A DNA stretch of 64,000 nucleotides from Rugosimonospora acidiphila (GCF_039543385.1 NZ_BAABJQ010000003.1:465822-529821); one strand, 5' to 3'. Positions 25,155-33,753 are shown, numbered from the stretch's first letter. Translations and numbers: made by a program. Notes: generated by a model not told the origin, from the letters alone.

Positions 25155-26090
25155 TCAGGTGATGTCGTCGAAGTGGCGGTCCAGCGGACGCGGCGGCGCC
25201 ACCGGCTCGATCACGCTGACGGGTTCACCCGCCTCGACCGGGTCACCGTTGTCGTAGTCCAGCGGCGAGACTTCGTCATCACCGACGTCGCCGAAGGTGG
25301 CGCGATGACGTCGAGCGCGGCGCTTGTCGTTGAAGTACGCGAACAGCACCGCGCCGAAATACAGCGCGGTCAGGCCGAGCGCCAGCACCGTCATGGTGAA
25401 CGGGTCGCCGGTCGGGATAGCGATCGCCGCGAACACGAAGAACACCAGGATCGCCGGGCGCCACCAGCCCACCAGCCGTTTCGCCGAGGCCAGCCCCGCG
25501 ATGTTGAACAGCATGACGACCAGCGGGAACTCGAACGCGAGGCCGAACAGCAGCACCAGGTTCGTGACGAAGCCGATGTACTTCGACAGCTCGAACGTGA
25601 AGCTGACGTGGGAACCGCCGAAGTTCAGCAGGAAGTCCAGCGCCCGGGGCAGCATGATGTACGCCAGCCAGGCGCCCAGCGCGAACAGCGGCGCGGCCAA
25701 CGTGGCGAAGGCATAGGCCCACCGCCGCTCGCTGCGGTGCAGCCCCGGCGCGATGAACGCCCACAGCTGGTAGAGCCAGAACGGCGCGGCCACGATCAGC
25801 CCGACGATCAGCGCGACCTTGACCTGCAGGGCCAGCGGGCCCGTGGGGTCCAACGCGAGGAATTCACCGCAGCTCTGACCCGGCTTCTTCGTGGCGTTGC
25901 AGTAGGGCGTCTCCAGCAGGTCCAGAACCGGCTTGGACAGGAACCAGCCGACGATCATGCCACACACGATCGCCAAAGCCGCCTTGAACAGGCGGGTACG
26001 CAGCTCGCGCAGGTGATCGAGCAGCGTCATCGAGCCGTCGGAGGCGCGCTCGAACTGAGTCTTGCCTCGCCGACGCACCGGGAGAGCCAC
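25155..26090 (-). CDS. tatC: Sec-independent protein translocase TatC
   Basis: TatC is the receptor subunit for twin-arginine signal peptides. The 311-residue protein has the family N-terminus SMTLLDHLRELRTRLFKAAL and six membrane segments. Conserved sites are PFWLYQLWAFIAPGL (first periplasmic/membrane border) and FGLAFEFPLVVMLFNIAGL. The C-terminal 60 residues are polar and acidic, as in actinobacterial TatC. A GGAGGAG RBS precedes the GTG. It lies directly after tatA. Confidence 0.96.
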   Translation of the reverse strand: MALPVRRRGKTQFERASDGSMTLLDHLRELRTRLFKAALAIVCGMIVGWFLSKPVLDLLETPYCNATKKPGQSCGEFLALDPTGPLALQVKVALIVGLIVAAPFWLYQLWAFIAPGLHRSERRWAYAFATLAAPLFALGAWLAYIMLPRALDFLLNFGGSHVSFTFELSKYIGFVTNLVLLFGLAFEFPLVVMLFNIAGLASAKRLVGWWRPAILVFFVFAAIAIPTGDPFTMTVLALGLTALYFGAVLFAYFNDKRRARRHRATFGDVGDDEVSPLDYDNGDPVEAGEPVSVIEPVAPPRPLDRHFDDIT

Positions 26091-26113
26091 GGGGAAGCTC
26101 CTCCTCCGCTCGG

Positions 26114-26365
26114 CTAGTTTTCGCGGACGCGCTCGACCGGCTCGACCACGGGCGCCGGCGAAGCCTGGCTGTCCAGCGGCTGGCGGGCGGACTGAGCCTC
26201 AGCCTTCGCGTTGACGTCGTCCTCGGCCAGACCCTTCGTCTCGGCCTTCAGGATCCGCATCGAGCGACCCAGGCCCCGAGCAGCGTCGGGCAGGCGCTTG
26301 GCGCCGAACAGCAGAATCAGCAGAACCGCCAGAATGGCGATGTGCCACGGCTTGAGCGCACCCAT
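26114..26365 (-). CDS. tatA: Twin-arginine translocase subunit TatA
   Basis: This 83-residue protein has one N-terminal membrane helix (WHIAILAVLLILLF), the FG hinge in LFGAKRLPDAARGLGRSMRI, an amphipathic helix and a polar tail. This is the TatA pattern; it forms the protein-conducting element with TatC. ATG at 26365 is preferred because GAGGTGG precedes it; the frame extends further upstream without an RBS. It is followed 23 bp later by tatC. Confidence 0.95.
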   Translation of the reverse strand: MGALKPWHIAILAVLLILLFGAKRLPDAARGLGRSMRILKAETKGLAEDDVNAKAEAQSARQPLDSQASPAPVVEPVERVREN

Positions 26366-26447
26366 GTGAAGCCACCTCACTGTCTTGTCATTGACGAGCC
26401 CATAATACGTTCTTCGCGGCCGAAAAGCCCTAGCCCGTTGGCCTGGT

Positions 26448-26705
26448 TCAAGGTCGCCGGTCGGGCCGCGGATTCCTGATCTCGGCCGCTCGATCCCTGG
26501 TCGCCTCCACATGGGCGCTGACCTGCGCTAATCGTTCCTGCAGCGCGGACACCGAATTTTGCAGTTCCTGGGTGTCAACGGCGCGTTGGCGAATCTTCAT
26601 CGCGGCGCGGCGCAGTCCGGGCAGCCGCCGGAGCACCGGCAGCACCACCAGCACCAGCACCACCACGGCAATTACCACCACACCGGTGACGATCCACCAA
26701 ATCAT
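26448..26705 (-). CDS. Small membrane protein with coiled-coil tail, between pafC and tatA
   Basis: This 85-residue protein has an N-terminal membrane helix (about residues 2-24, IVTGVVVIAVVVLVLVVLP) followed by a basic linker. A predicted coiled coil includes ELQNSVSALQERLAQVSAHV. No family is recognised. A GTG two codons upstream is an alternative start. ATG at 26705 is favoured because a TAGGGT box ends 8 bases before it. The protein may be a small membrane-anchored partner of the Tat system or of PafBC, but this is only context. Confidence 0.65.
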   Translation of the reverse strand: MIWWIVTGVVVIAVVVLVLVVLPVLRRLPGLRRAAMKIRQRAVDTQELQNSVSALQERLAQVSAHVEATRDRAAEIRNPRPDRRP

Positions 26706-26713
26706 GGGCACAG

Positions 26714-26719
26714 ACCCTA
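26714..26719 (-). promoter_or_regulatory. -10-like box before the small membrane protein gene
   Basis: TAGGGT on the minus strand ends 8 bases before the ATG at 26705 and overlaps the pafC stop codon. The spacing is one base longer than in the other leaderless candidates. Confidence 0.35.
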
Positions 26720-27676
26720 GCCCAGATCCGCGCCGTACGCCGCGAGGGCGGAGCGAGCCTGGTCACGCACCGCGTCGGCCAGCCCGGCCGGCGCCACCAC
26801 GCTGACCTCCGGCCCCAGCCCGAGCACCAGTCGGCGGGCCCAGTCCAGGTCGGCCGCGCGCAGGCTGACCAGCCAGTGCTCCGCCGACTCGGCGATGATC
26901 TCCTCGCACGGGTAGTACTCGGTGATCCACCGGCCGCCGCGGCTCACCCGCAGGGTGATCAGCGGCAGCTCCGGGGTGGGGTTGAAGACGCCGTCGCTGA
27001 GCTGGCCGGGCTGCGCCTGGGGCGGCGGGGCGGCCGGGGAGTCCAGCTCGATCAGCTGGTCGATGCGGTCCACCCGGAACAGGCGCACCCCCTCGGCGCG
27101 GCGGCACCACGCCTCCAGATATGCGCGGCCGGAGGCGACCACCACCCGCATCGGGTCGACCACCCGCTCGGTGAGCACGTCGCGAGTGGCCGTGTAGTAC
27201 GTGATGCGCAGCGCCCGGCGCCGCTGCACCGCGCCGCGGATGGTGGCCAGCCGGTCGTCGTTGCCCGGCGACCGCACCGCCACCGGCGCGTCGGCCAGCT
27301 CCCCGGCGGTCGACTCGATCTTGGTCAGCGCCCGCTCGATCGCGTCCCGCTGGCCCATGCCGGGCGTCTCGGCGAGCATCCGCAACGCCACCACCAGGGC
27401 AAGCGCCTCGTCCGGGGTCAGCCGCAGCGGCCGGTCGATGCCCGCGTCGTAGGTGATGGTGACCCGGTCGCCGTCGAAGGCCATGTCGATCAGGTCGCCC
27501 GGCCCGTACCCGGGCAGGCCGCACATCCACAGCAGCTCGAGGTCCTCGCGCAGCTGCCGCTCGGTGATCCCCAGATCGGCCGCCGCGTCGGCCAGCCGGA
27601 TGCCGGGCCGGGCCAGCAGATAGGGCACGAGGTTGAGCAGGCGGCCGAGCCGGTCGGCCGATGTCGGCGCGGCCAT
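26717..27676 (-). CDS. pafC: WYL-domain regulator PafC
   Basis: PafC pairs with PafB as the main DNA-damage regulator of actinobacteria. The 319-residue protein has an N-terminal winged helix (LGRLLNLVPYLLARPGIRLA, then ADLGITERQLREDL). The WYL domain follows, with RITYYTATRDVLTERVVDPM and AYLEAWCRRAEGVRLFRVDRI. The C-terminal WCX extension continues to residue 319. The ATG overlaps the pafB stop (ATGA), so translation should be coupled. The PafBC heterodimer controls recA and other repair genes independently of LexA. Confidence 0.95.
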   Translation of the reverse strand: MAAPTSADRLGRLLNLVPYLLARPGIRLADAAADLGITERQLREDLELLWMCGLPGYGPGDLIDMAFDGDRVTITYDAGIDRPLRLTPDEALALVVALRMLAETPGMGQRDAIERALTKIESTAGELADAPVAVRSPGNDDRLATIRGAVQRRRALRITYYTATRDVLTERVVDPMRVVVASGRAYLEAWCRRAEGVRLFRVDRIDQLIELDSPAAPPPQAQPGQLSDGVFNPTPELPLITLRVSRGGRWITEYYPCEEIIAESAEHWLVSLRAADLDWARRLVLGLGPEVSVVAPAGLADAVRDQARSALAAYGADLG

Positions 27677-28773
27677 CAGGCGACCCCCGCCCGTGCGGCG
27701 CCGTCGCCGGCGGCGAGCGTGGGGCCGCGCCCGGCCGCGGTGGGCACCGACCCGGGGATCGGGCTCACCGGGTCCGGTGCGGGCGCGTCCCGGCGGGGCG
27801 CGTCGCCGTGCGCGGCCAGGATCTCGCGCAGCCGGGCCACGGCCGCCTCGCGGACCTCCGGCGGGTCGAGCACCACCACGTCCGCGCCGTAGCCGACCAG
27901 CCAGGACGCCAGCCCCTCCGGCTCCGAGTAGCGCAGCGTCGCCACGTCGCCGTCCGGTCCCGCGCTGATCTGCTCGGCCCAGCGGCGCACCCCGGCGGCC
28001 CGGCCCGGCCGGATCCGCACCGTCGCCCGCTTCGACCGCTCCACCGGCCCGGACCAGTTGGCCACGTAGGTGATCAGGTCGACGTCCCGGGGCGGTTCGA
28101 ACGCGCCGGGACGGCCGGTGCGCCGCACCTGCCCCACGATGCGGGACAGCCGGAAGCACCGCTCCGCGCGCCGGTCCAGGTCGTGGCCGACCACATACCA
28201 GCGGCCCCGCCAGCACACCACTCCCCACGGCTGCAGCCGGCGGCTGGCGGCCGCGTCGTCCTCCGGGGTGCGGTAATCGAACGTCACGGCCACCCGGTGC
28301 CGCACGGCCGCGGTCAGCGGCTCGAACGCCGCGTCCACCGTGACCACCGGCTCCACGCCCAGCGTGGCGTCCGGATCGACGTCCACTCCCGCGGCGCGCA
28401 GCTTGGCCAGCCCGCTGGAGGCCGCGGCGGCCAGGCCGGCGTGGCGCCACAGCCGGGCTGCGATGCCCACCGCGGCGGCCTCGTCCGGCTCCAGCGGGAT
28501 GTCCGGCAGCTCGTAGTCGCGCCGCGCGATGCGGTATCCGGGCTCCGCGTCCAGCACGCTGGAGGTGCCGGTCTCCAGCGGCACGCCCAGCTCCCGCAGC
28601 TCGGCCTTGTCCCGCTCGAACTTGCGCTGGAACGCCTCGTGGTCGCGGGGATCGTCCAGGTCGTGCTCGTAGCCGGGCACGGTGCGCGCGATCTGCGAGG
28701 CGGTCAGGAACCGCCTCGTGGACAGCAGGCAGATCACCAGGTTGACCAGGCGCTCGGTCCGGGTGCGCGACAC
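27676..28773 (-). CDS. pafB: WYL-domain regulator PafB
   Basis: This 365-residue protein has an N-terminal HTH (VNLVICLLSTRRFLTASQIA), the WYL core (VTFDYRTPEDDAAASRRLQP and GRWYVVGHDLDRRAERCFRL) and a WCX domain. A proline-rich tail of about 45 residues ends the protein and is longer than in mycobacterial PafB. It is the first gene of the pafBC operon. The GTG start lies 7 bases after TAGTTT, a leaderless arrangement. PafBC responds to single-stranded DNA through the WYL domain according to known work. Confidence 0.95.
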   Translation of the reverse strand: MSRTRTERLVNLVICLLSTRRFLTASQIARTVPGYEHDLDDPRDHEAFQRKFERDKAELRELGVPLETGTSSVLDAEPGYRIARRDYELPDIPLEPDEAAAVGIAARLWRHAGLAAAASSGLAKLRAAGVDVDPDATLGVEPVVTVDAAFEPLTAAVRHRVAVTFDYRTPEDDAAASRRLQPWGVVCWRGRWYVVGHDLDRRAERCFRLSRIVGQVRRTGRPGAFEPPRDVDLITYVANWSGPVERSKRATVRIRPGRAAGVRRWAEQISAGPDGDVATLRYSEPEGLASWLVGYGADVVVLDPPEVREAAVARLREILAAHGDAPRRDAPAPDPVSPIPGSVPTAAGRGPTLAAGDGAARAGVA

Positions 28774-28780
28774 GTGTTCG

Positions 28781-28786
28781 AAACTA
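28781..28786 (-). promoter_or_regulatory. Leaderless-type -10 box, pafB
   Basis: TAGTTT on the minus strand ends 7 bases before the GTG at 28773. Confidence 0.5.
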
Positions 28787-28868
28787 GCAGTGCCGGGCCG
28801 GGCCCGGTCGCCCGACGGGCCGGTAAGCCGACCCGATCGCCCTCGGGGGGCGGCGATCGGGTCCGCGC

Positions 28869-28874
28869 TATATT
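28869..28874 (+). promoter_or_regulatory. Leaderless-type -10 box, DUF3866 gene
   Basis: TATATT ends 6 bases before the GTG at 28881, close to the consensus TATAAT and without an RBS. Confidence 0.55.
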
Positions 28875-28880
28875 CGCGCG

Positions 28881-30044
28881 GTGATTTGGTGGCGCGGGGG
28901 CACGGTCGGCGCGGTACGCCGGCGCTGGCGGGGCGCGGTCGAGCTGGACGTGCGGGTCGGGGACCAGGAACTGCGCGCGCTCGCCTATCCGGCGCTGGTG
29001 GGCGAGCCCCGGCCCGGCGACCGGGTGCTGCTCAACATCGGCGCGCTGGCCATGGGCCTGGGCACCGGCGGGTACGCCCTGGTCGTGGCGCTGCCCGACC
29101 GGCTGCCGGACGATCCGCCCGGGCCGGTGGACCGCTCCGGCGGGCACGCGGTCAAGGCGCGGTACACGCCGCTGCAGCCGATCCTGCTGGCGGTCGAGGA
29201 GGAGGCGTCGCCGCACCACGAGGTGATGGCCGCCGCCGAGAGCCTGGACGAGCTGCCCGTGGTCACCGCCGACCTGCACTCCGCCGTACCGGCGATCCTG
29301 GCCGGGGTGCTCGCCGACCGGCCGGATGCCCGGGTGGCGTACCTGATGACCGACGGTGGCGCCCTGCCGGCCTGGTTCTCCCGCACCCTCGACGCCCTGT
29401 CCGGGTCGCTGGCCGGGGTGGTGACGGTGGGCCAGGCGTTCGGCGGCGACCTGGAGGCCACCAGCCTGCACAGCGGGCTGCTGGCGGCCAGGCACGTGCT
29501 GCGCGCCGACGTCGCGATCGTCGCGCAGGGGCCGGGCAACCTGGGTACCGGCACCGCCTGGGGCTTCTCCGGGGTGGCCGCCGGCGAGGCGGTCAACGCC
29601 GCGGCGGCGCTGGGCGGCCGGCCGATCGGCGCGCTGCGCGTCTCCGACGCCGACCCGCGCCCGCGCCACTACGGCGTGTCCCACCACAGCCTGACCGCGT
29701 ACGGGCGGGTCGCCCTGGCCGGGGCGGACCTGGTGCTGCCCGACGGGCTGCCGGCGCCGTTGGCCGCCGAGATCGACCGGGCGCTGGCCTCGCTGCCCGA
29801 GCGGCACCGGGTCGTCCGGGTGCCGGTGGCGGGGCTCGACGAGGCGCTGCGCGCCCTGCCGGTCCGGCTGTCCACGATGGGCCGGGACCTGGACGCCGAC
29901 CACGCCTACTTCCTGACCGCCGCGGCGGCCGGGCGGCACGCGGCCGGCCTGATCCCGGGTCACGGCGCGGGCGAGCACCTTACACAGCTGCCTCGCGCCG
30001 CCGGAGGGGACGAGCGAGACATCGACGCGGTGACGCCCCGGTAG
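28881..30044 (+). CDS. DUF3866 family protein
   Basis: This 387-residue protein matches DUF3866, a conserved actinobacterial family of unknown function. Family-like segments are RYTPLQPILLAVEEEASPHH, VTADLHSAVPAILAGVL, VAYLMTDGGALPAWFSRT, AIVAQGPGNLGTGTAWGFSG and HYGVSHHSLTAYGRV. The GxGNLGTGT loop suggests binding of a phosphate- or nucleotide-containing ligand, but no activity is known. It is divergent from pafB, with both starts reading as leaderless. This neighbourhood is conserved in several actinobacteria. The protein has no signal peptide or membrane helix. Confidence 0.85.
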   Translation: MIWWRGGTVGAVRRRWRGAVELDVRVGDQELRALAYPALVGEPRPGDRVLLNIGALAMGLGTGGYALVVALPDRLPDDPPGPVDRSGGHAVKARYTPLQPILLAVEEEASPHHEVMAAAESLDELPVVTADLHSAVPAILAGVLADRPDARVAYLMTDGGALPAWFSRTLDALSGSLAGVVTVGQAFGGDLEATSLHSGLLAARHVLRADVAIVAQGPGNLGTGTAWGFSGVAAGEAVNAAAALGGRPIGALRVSDADPRPRHYGVSHHSLTAYGRVALAGADLVLPDGLPAPLAAEIDRALASLPERHRVVRVPVAGLDEALRALPVRLSTMGRDLDADHAYFLTAAAAGRHAAGLIPGHGAGEHLTQLPRAAGGDERDIDAVTPR

Positions 30045-30105
30045 CCACCGCCCGGGGAGGAACCGCCCAGGAAGCGCGAAGCCGACTCCCGAGGGGGCGG
30101 ACCGG

Positions 30106-30306
30106 TCAGGTGAAGATGATCACCGCTGCCCAGCCGAGGACTATCGCCAGCAGGATGGCGACCAGCGCCCAGGTGGGCAGCCAGTACTCGCCCCGCCGGT
30201 TGCGTTCGATCTCGGCCACGATCCGGTCGCGGCGCCGCTGCGCCGCGCCGCGGCGGGCCTCGATGCGGCTGTAGGCGTGCGAATCCTCGTGCTCTGGCAT
30301 GACCAC
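30106..30306 (-). CDS. Small tail-anchored membrane protein next to pafA
   Basis: This 66-residue protein has a charged N-terminal half (RRGAAQRRRDRIVAEIERNR, helical) and a C-terminal membrane helix (WLPTWALVAILLAIVLGWAA). The chain ends only a few residues after the helix, as in tail-anchored proteins. No family is recognised. A TACGCT box lies 6 bases before the GTG. It lies 33 bp downstream of pafA but seems to have its own promoter. Confidence 0.65.
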   Translation of the reverse strand: MVMPEHEDSHAYSRIEARRGAAQRRRDRIVAEIERNRRGEYWLPTWALVAILLAIVLGWAAVIIFT

Positions 30307-30312
30307 CCGACG

Positions 30313-30318
30313 AGCGTA
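30313..30318 (-). promoter_or_regulatory. Leaderless-type -10 box, small membrane protein gene
   Basis: TACGCT on the minus strand ends 6 bases before the GTG at 30306. Confidence 0.45.
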
Positions 30319-30339
30319 GCTCCTGCCCCGGGGCTCCCC

Positions 30340-31698
30340 CTACATCGAGGCGATCAAGCGCTCCACCCGCTCGTCGTAGGCCCGGAACGGGTCCTTGCAC
30401 AGCACCGTGCGCTGGGCCTGGTCATTGAGCTTGAGGTGCACCCAGTCGACGGTGAAGTCGCGCCGCTTCTCCTGGGCGTGCTTGATGAACTCGCCGCGCA
30501 GCCGGGCGCGGGTGGTCTGCGGCGGGGTCTCCTTGGCCTCGAAGATCTCGATGTCGTTGGCCACCCGGTCGACCTGCCCGCGCCGCTCCAGCAGCGCGTA
30601 GAGCCCGCGGTTGCGGCGCAGGTCGTGGTAGGCGAGGTCCATCTGGGCGATCCGCGGGTGGGCCAGCGGGAGGTCGTGCCGGCGCTGGTAGGACTCGATC
30701 AGCTTCAGCTTGGTGATCCAGTCGATCTCCCGGTCGACGTTGGAGTAGTCGCCCGACTCGACCGCGCCGAGCACCCTGCCCCACAGCTCCACGACCCGCT
30801 TGGCCACCCCGTCCCCGCCCCGGCGGTCGACGAAGTCGCTGGCCTTGCTGAAGTACTCCTGCTGGATCTCCAGCGCGCTGGCCTCCTTGCCGCTGGCCAG
30901 CCGGACCTTGCGCCGCCCGGTGACGTCGTGCGAGACCTCGCGGATCGCCCGGATCGGGTTCTCCAGCGTCAGGTCGCGCATCACCACGCCCGCCTCGATC
31001 ATCCGCAGCACGATGTCCGCGCTGCCGACCTTGAGCATCGTGGTGACCTCGTTCATGTTCGAGTCACCGACGATCACGTGCAGCCGCCGGTAGCGCTCGG
31101 CGTCGGCGTGCGGCTCGTCCCGGGTGTTGATGATCGGGCGGGACCGGGTGGTCGCCGAGGAGACGCCCTCCCAGATGTGCTCGGCGCGCTGGGACAGGCA
31201 GAACACCGCGCCCCGGGGCGTCTGCAGCACCTTGCCGGCGCCGCAGATCAGCTGCCGGGTCACCAGGAACGGGATGAGCACGTCGGCGAGGCGGCCGAAC
31301 TCTCCGTGCCGCGACACCAGGTAGTTCTCGTGGCAGCCGTAGGAGTTGCCGGCCGAGTCGGTGTTGTTCTTGAACAGATAGATCTCGCCGGCGATGCCCT
31401 CGTCGTGCAGCCGTTTCTCGGCGTCGACCAGCAGCCCTTCCAGGATCCGCTCACCGGCCCGGTCGTGCATGACCAGGTCCGTGACGGAGTCGCACTCCGG
31501 CGTCGCATACTCCGGATGGGAGCCCACGTCCAGATAGAGTCGGGCACCGTTGCGCAGGAAGACGTTGCTGGAACGCCCCCAGGAGACGACCCGCCGGAAC
31601 AGGTAGCGCGCCACCTCGTCCGGCGACAGCCGCCGCTGGCCACGGTACGTGCAGGTCACTCCGTACTCGGTCTCGAGGCCGAAGATTCGCCTATCCAT
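30340..31698 (-). CDS. pafA: Pup ligase PafA
   Basis: PafA uses ATP to join the C-terminal glutamate of Pup to lysines of target proteins. The 452-residue protein has the carboxylate-amine ligase core of the glutamine-synthetase-like fold. Visible motifs are IFGLETEYGV (magnesium-binding Glu9) and NGARLYLDVGSHPEYATPE, which holds the catalytic Asp57. Further conserved stretches are YLFKNNTDSAGNSYGCHENY and SRPIINTRDEPHADAERYRR. Unlike Dop it has no insert loop near residue 40. The ATG lies 6 bases after a TACTGT box. It is separated from the rest of the Pup-proteasome genes by the glycan island. Confidence 0.97.
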   Translation of the reverse strand: MDRRIFGLETEYGVTCTYRGQRRLSPDEVARYLFRRVVSWGRSSNVFLRNGARLYLDVGSHPEYATPECDSVTDLVMHDRAGERILEGLLVDAEKRLHDEGIAGEIYLFKNNTDSAGNSYGCHENYLVSRHGEFGRLADVLIPFLVTRQLICGAGKVLQTPRGAVFCLSQRAEHIWEGVSSATTRSRPIINTRDEPHADAERYRRLHVIVGDSNMNEVTTMLKVGSADIVLRMIEAGVVMRDLTLENPIRAIREVSHDVTGRRKVRLASGKEASALEIQQEYFSKASDFVDRRGGDGVAKRVVELWGRVLGAVESGDYSNVDREIDWITKLKLIESYQRRHDLPLAHPRIAQMDLAYHDLRRNRGLYALLERRGQVDRVANDIEIFEAKETPPQTTRARLRGEFIKHAQEKRRDFTVDWVHLKLNDQAQRTVLCKDPFRAYDERVERLIASM

Positions 31699-31704
31699 GA
31701 ACGA

Positions 31705-31710
31705 ACAGTA
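31705..31710 (-). promoter_or_regulatory. Leaderless-type -10 box, pafA
   Basis: TACTGT on the minus strand ends 6 bases before the pafA ATG. Confidence 0.5.
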
Positions 31711-31855
31711 GCCGCCAGAAGCCCCACGTAGTTACTTTGCACCACAGCGATTCGGGGTATCTGACGCAGTTCTCATACTCCGGCAGCAATCCGACCTGGT
31801 GAACCGGCCGGCGCCGGGCCGACGCGCCGGCGACGAAACCGATCACCGGCGCGTC

Positions 31856-31975
31856 GGGCCCGGGCGGGTCGGGCCCGGGCGGGTCGGGCCCGGGCGGGTC
31901 GGGCCCGGGCGGGTCGGGCCCGGGCGGGTCGCGCCCGGGCGGGTCGCGCCCGGGCGGGTCGCGCCCGGGCGGGCG
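31856..31975. repeat. Eight-copy 15-bp GC-rich minisatellite
   Basis: Five units of GGGCCCGGGCGGGTC (from 31856) are followed by three units beginning GCG instead of GGG, giving 120 bp. It lies between the pafA promoter region and the 3' end of the methyltransferase gene. Because the unit is a multiple of three, every frame stays open and short artificial frames appear on both strands. I see no evidence that it is translated. Confidence 0.9.
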
Positions 31976-31982
31976 GCCCGGT

Positions 31983-32750
31983 TCACGGCTTGCGGCTGAC
32001 CACCACGAACTCGTTGTAGGTGAAGATCCGCCCGGCGGCCCTGGGCAGCGGGAACGAGTAGTGCCGCGACACGTTCAGGCCCAGCGCGGTGGCGAGCGCG
32101 GCCGATTCGGCGAAGCCGACGAACCGCACGTGCGTGGCGTCGCTGGCGTACCCGCGCTCCTGGGGCGTGATGAACACGACCGAGCCGCCCGACCGGACGT
32201 AGGGCAGGTACATGCTGACGATGTCGCGCACCTCCGGCTCCGGCAGGTGCTCGAGCACGTGGGCCAGCAGGATCGAGTCGAACCGCCCCGGCTTGGCGTA
32301 CTCGCTGGCGAGGAACTCGTCGGTGGTGAACGCCGTCAGCCCCGACTGGCGGGCCACCTCGATCGAGGTGGGGTTGTGGTCCACGCCCACCCCGTTGTTG
32401 CCGAGGTGGGCCAGGTTGCGGCCGATTCCGCAGCCCACGTCGAGAGTGAAGCCCAGATTCAGCCGCCGGATGTTCCACCGGTACGGCGCCTGGGCGTCCA
32501 GCACCCGCTTCCACCGGGCCCCGCCGAGGCGCTGGAGGCGCTGCGCGTACGCCTCGTCCCGGGTCTGGGCGTTGCGGACCCGGGCGACGCTGTCGTCGGC
32601 CCCGGCCTGTGCGGCGGCGGGGGCGGTCGAGTCCGGAACGGTCGAGTCCGGGGCGGCCGGGTCGGACGCGGCCGGATCCTGGGTGGTCGCGGCCGGAGCG
32701 GTCGTATTCCGGGCCACAGTGTCGGAATTAGTCATGTTTGACGATTCCAT
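31983..32750 (-). CDS. SAM-dependent methyltransferase, class I
   Basis: This 255-residue protein has the SAM-binding motif I in FTLDVGCGIGRNLAHLG (near residue 105), preceded by a WKRVLDAQAPYRWNIRRL segment. DSILLAHVLEHLPEPEV and GGSVVFITPQERGYASD follow, as in small-molecule or lipid-carrier methyltransferases. The first 55 residues are a low-complexity stretch rich in Thr, Pro, Ala, Ser and Asp. The frame remains open to 32891, but ATG 32750 is preferred, with a TACAAA box 5 bases upstream. Its position beside rmlA suggests modification of a surface glycan or lipid carrier. Confidence 0.83.
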   Translation of the reverse strand: MESSNMTNSDTVARNTTAPAATTQDPAASDPAAPDSTVPDSTAPAAAQAGADDSVARVRNAQTRDEAYAQRLQRLGGARWKRVLDAQAPYRWNIRRLNLGFTLDVGCGIGRNLAHLGNNGVGVDHNPTSIEVARQSGLTAFTTDEFLASEYAKPGRFDSILLAHVLEHLPEPEVRDIVSMYLPYVRSGGSVVFITPQERGYASDATHVRFVGFAESAALATALGLNVSRHYSFPLPRAAGRIFTYNEFVVVSRKP

Positions 32751-32755
32751 TCTAC

Positions 32756-32761
32756 TTTGTA
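32756..32761 (-). promoter_or_regulatory. -10-like box, methyltransferase gene
   Basis: TACAAA on the minus strand ends 5 bases before the ATG at 32750, in a locally AT-richer stretch. No RBS is present. Confidence 0.4.
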
Positions 32762-32862
32762 CAGGAATAGCCGGAGGAGCCTGGCTCGGCACCGGCACAC
32801 CGCTGTCGACCATAGACAACACGCTCTCTCGTAGGGGAAGTAAATGAGCAAGTGTCGCCCGG

Positions 32863-33747
32863 TTAAGCGAAATGGCGACCGCTCGGCGCATTCAACAACT
32901 TCAGGAGATAGGTACCATATCCGCTCTTGAGAAGCGGCTGCGCCAGCTCGCGCAACTGGTCGTCATCCAGGAACCCCTGAACCCACGCCGCCTCTTCGAT
33001 GCAGCCGATCTTGAAGCCCTGGCGTTCCTCGATCACCCGGACGAACTCGGCCGCCTGCACCAGCGACCCGAAGGTACCCGTGTCCAGCCAGGCCGTGCCG
33101 CGGTCGAGTACCGCGACGGTCAGCTGGCCGCGCTGCCGGTACTCCTCGTTGACGGCGGTGATCTCCAACTCGCCGCGCGCGCTGGGGGTCAGCTTGCTGG
33201 CGATCTCCACCACCGCGTTGTCGTAGAAGTACAGGCCGGGGACCACGTAGCTGGACTTGGGGGTGGCCGGCTTCTCCTCGATGGACAGGACCTTGCCCGA
33301 CGCGTCGAACTCGACCACGCCGTACTCCTGCGGGTTGGCCACCGGGTACGCGAAGATGCAGCCACCCTGCACGTCGCGGTGATCGACCAGCTGCCGGCCG
33401 AGCCCCACCCCGTGGAAGATGTTGTCGCCCAGGATCAGCGCCACCGACTCGTCGCCGATGAACTCCGCGCCGAGCACGAAGGCCTGCGCGATCCCCTCCG
33501 GACGGGGCTGCACGACGTAGGACAGCGACAGCCCCCATTGGCTGCCATCCCCGAGCAGCCGCCGGAACTGGTCCTGATCCTCCGGAGTGGTGATCACCAG
33601 TATGTCGCGGATGCCGGCCATCACCAGGGTGGACAGCGGGTAGTAGATCATGGGCTTGTCGAAGACGGGCATGAGCTGCTTTGACACGGCTCTGGTGATC
33701 GGCCAGAGCCGGGAGCCGGTCCCGCCGGCCAGAAGAATGCCACGCAC
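32863..33747 (-). CDS. rmlA: Glucose-1-phosphate thymidylyltransferase RmlA
   Basis: RmlA makes dTDP-glucose, the first step of dTDP-rhamnose synthesis. The 294-residue protein starts with GILLAGGTGSRLWPITRAVS, the nucleotidyltransferase signature. KQLMPVFDKPMIYYPLSTLV, QPRPEGIAQAFVLGAEFIGD and LILGDNIFHGVGLG follow. Later segments (VVEFDASGKVLSIEEKP and RGTAWLDTGTFGSLVQAA) are also standard. A TAGTCT box lies 6 bases before the GTG, so it is probably leaderless. It is divergent from the membrane-protein, rmlB and rmlD operon. Confidence 0.96.
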   Translation of the reverse strand: MRGILLAGGTGSRLWPITRAVSKQLMPVFDKPMIYYPLSTLVMAGIRDILVITTPEDQDQFRRLLGDGSQWGLSLSYVVQPRPEGIAQAFVLGAEFIGDESVALILGDNIFHGVGLGRQLVDHRDVQGGCIFAYPVANPQEYGVVEFDASGKVLSIEEKPATPKSSYVVPGLYFYDNAVVEIASKLTPSARGELEITAVNEEYRQRGQLTVAVLDRGTAWLDTGTFGSLVQAAEFVRVIEERQGFKIGCIEEAAWVQGFLDDDQLRELAQPLLKSGYGTYLLKLLNAPSGRHFA

Positions 33748-33753
33748 CGCTGC

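Noticed and set aside
31799..31999. 66-codon plus-strand frame with VGPGR repeats
   Set aside because: It is produced by the 15-bp repeat staying open in every frame and overlaps the end of the methyltransferase gene; no RBS or -10 spacing supports it.
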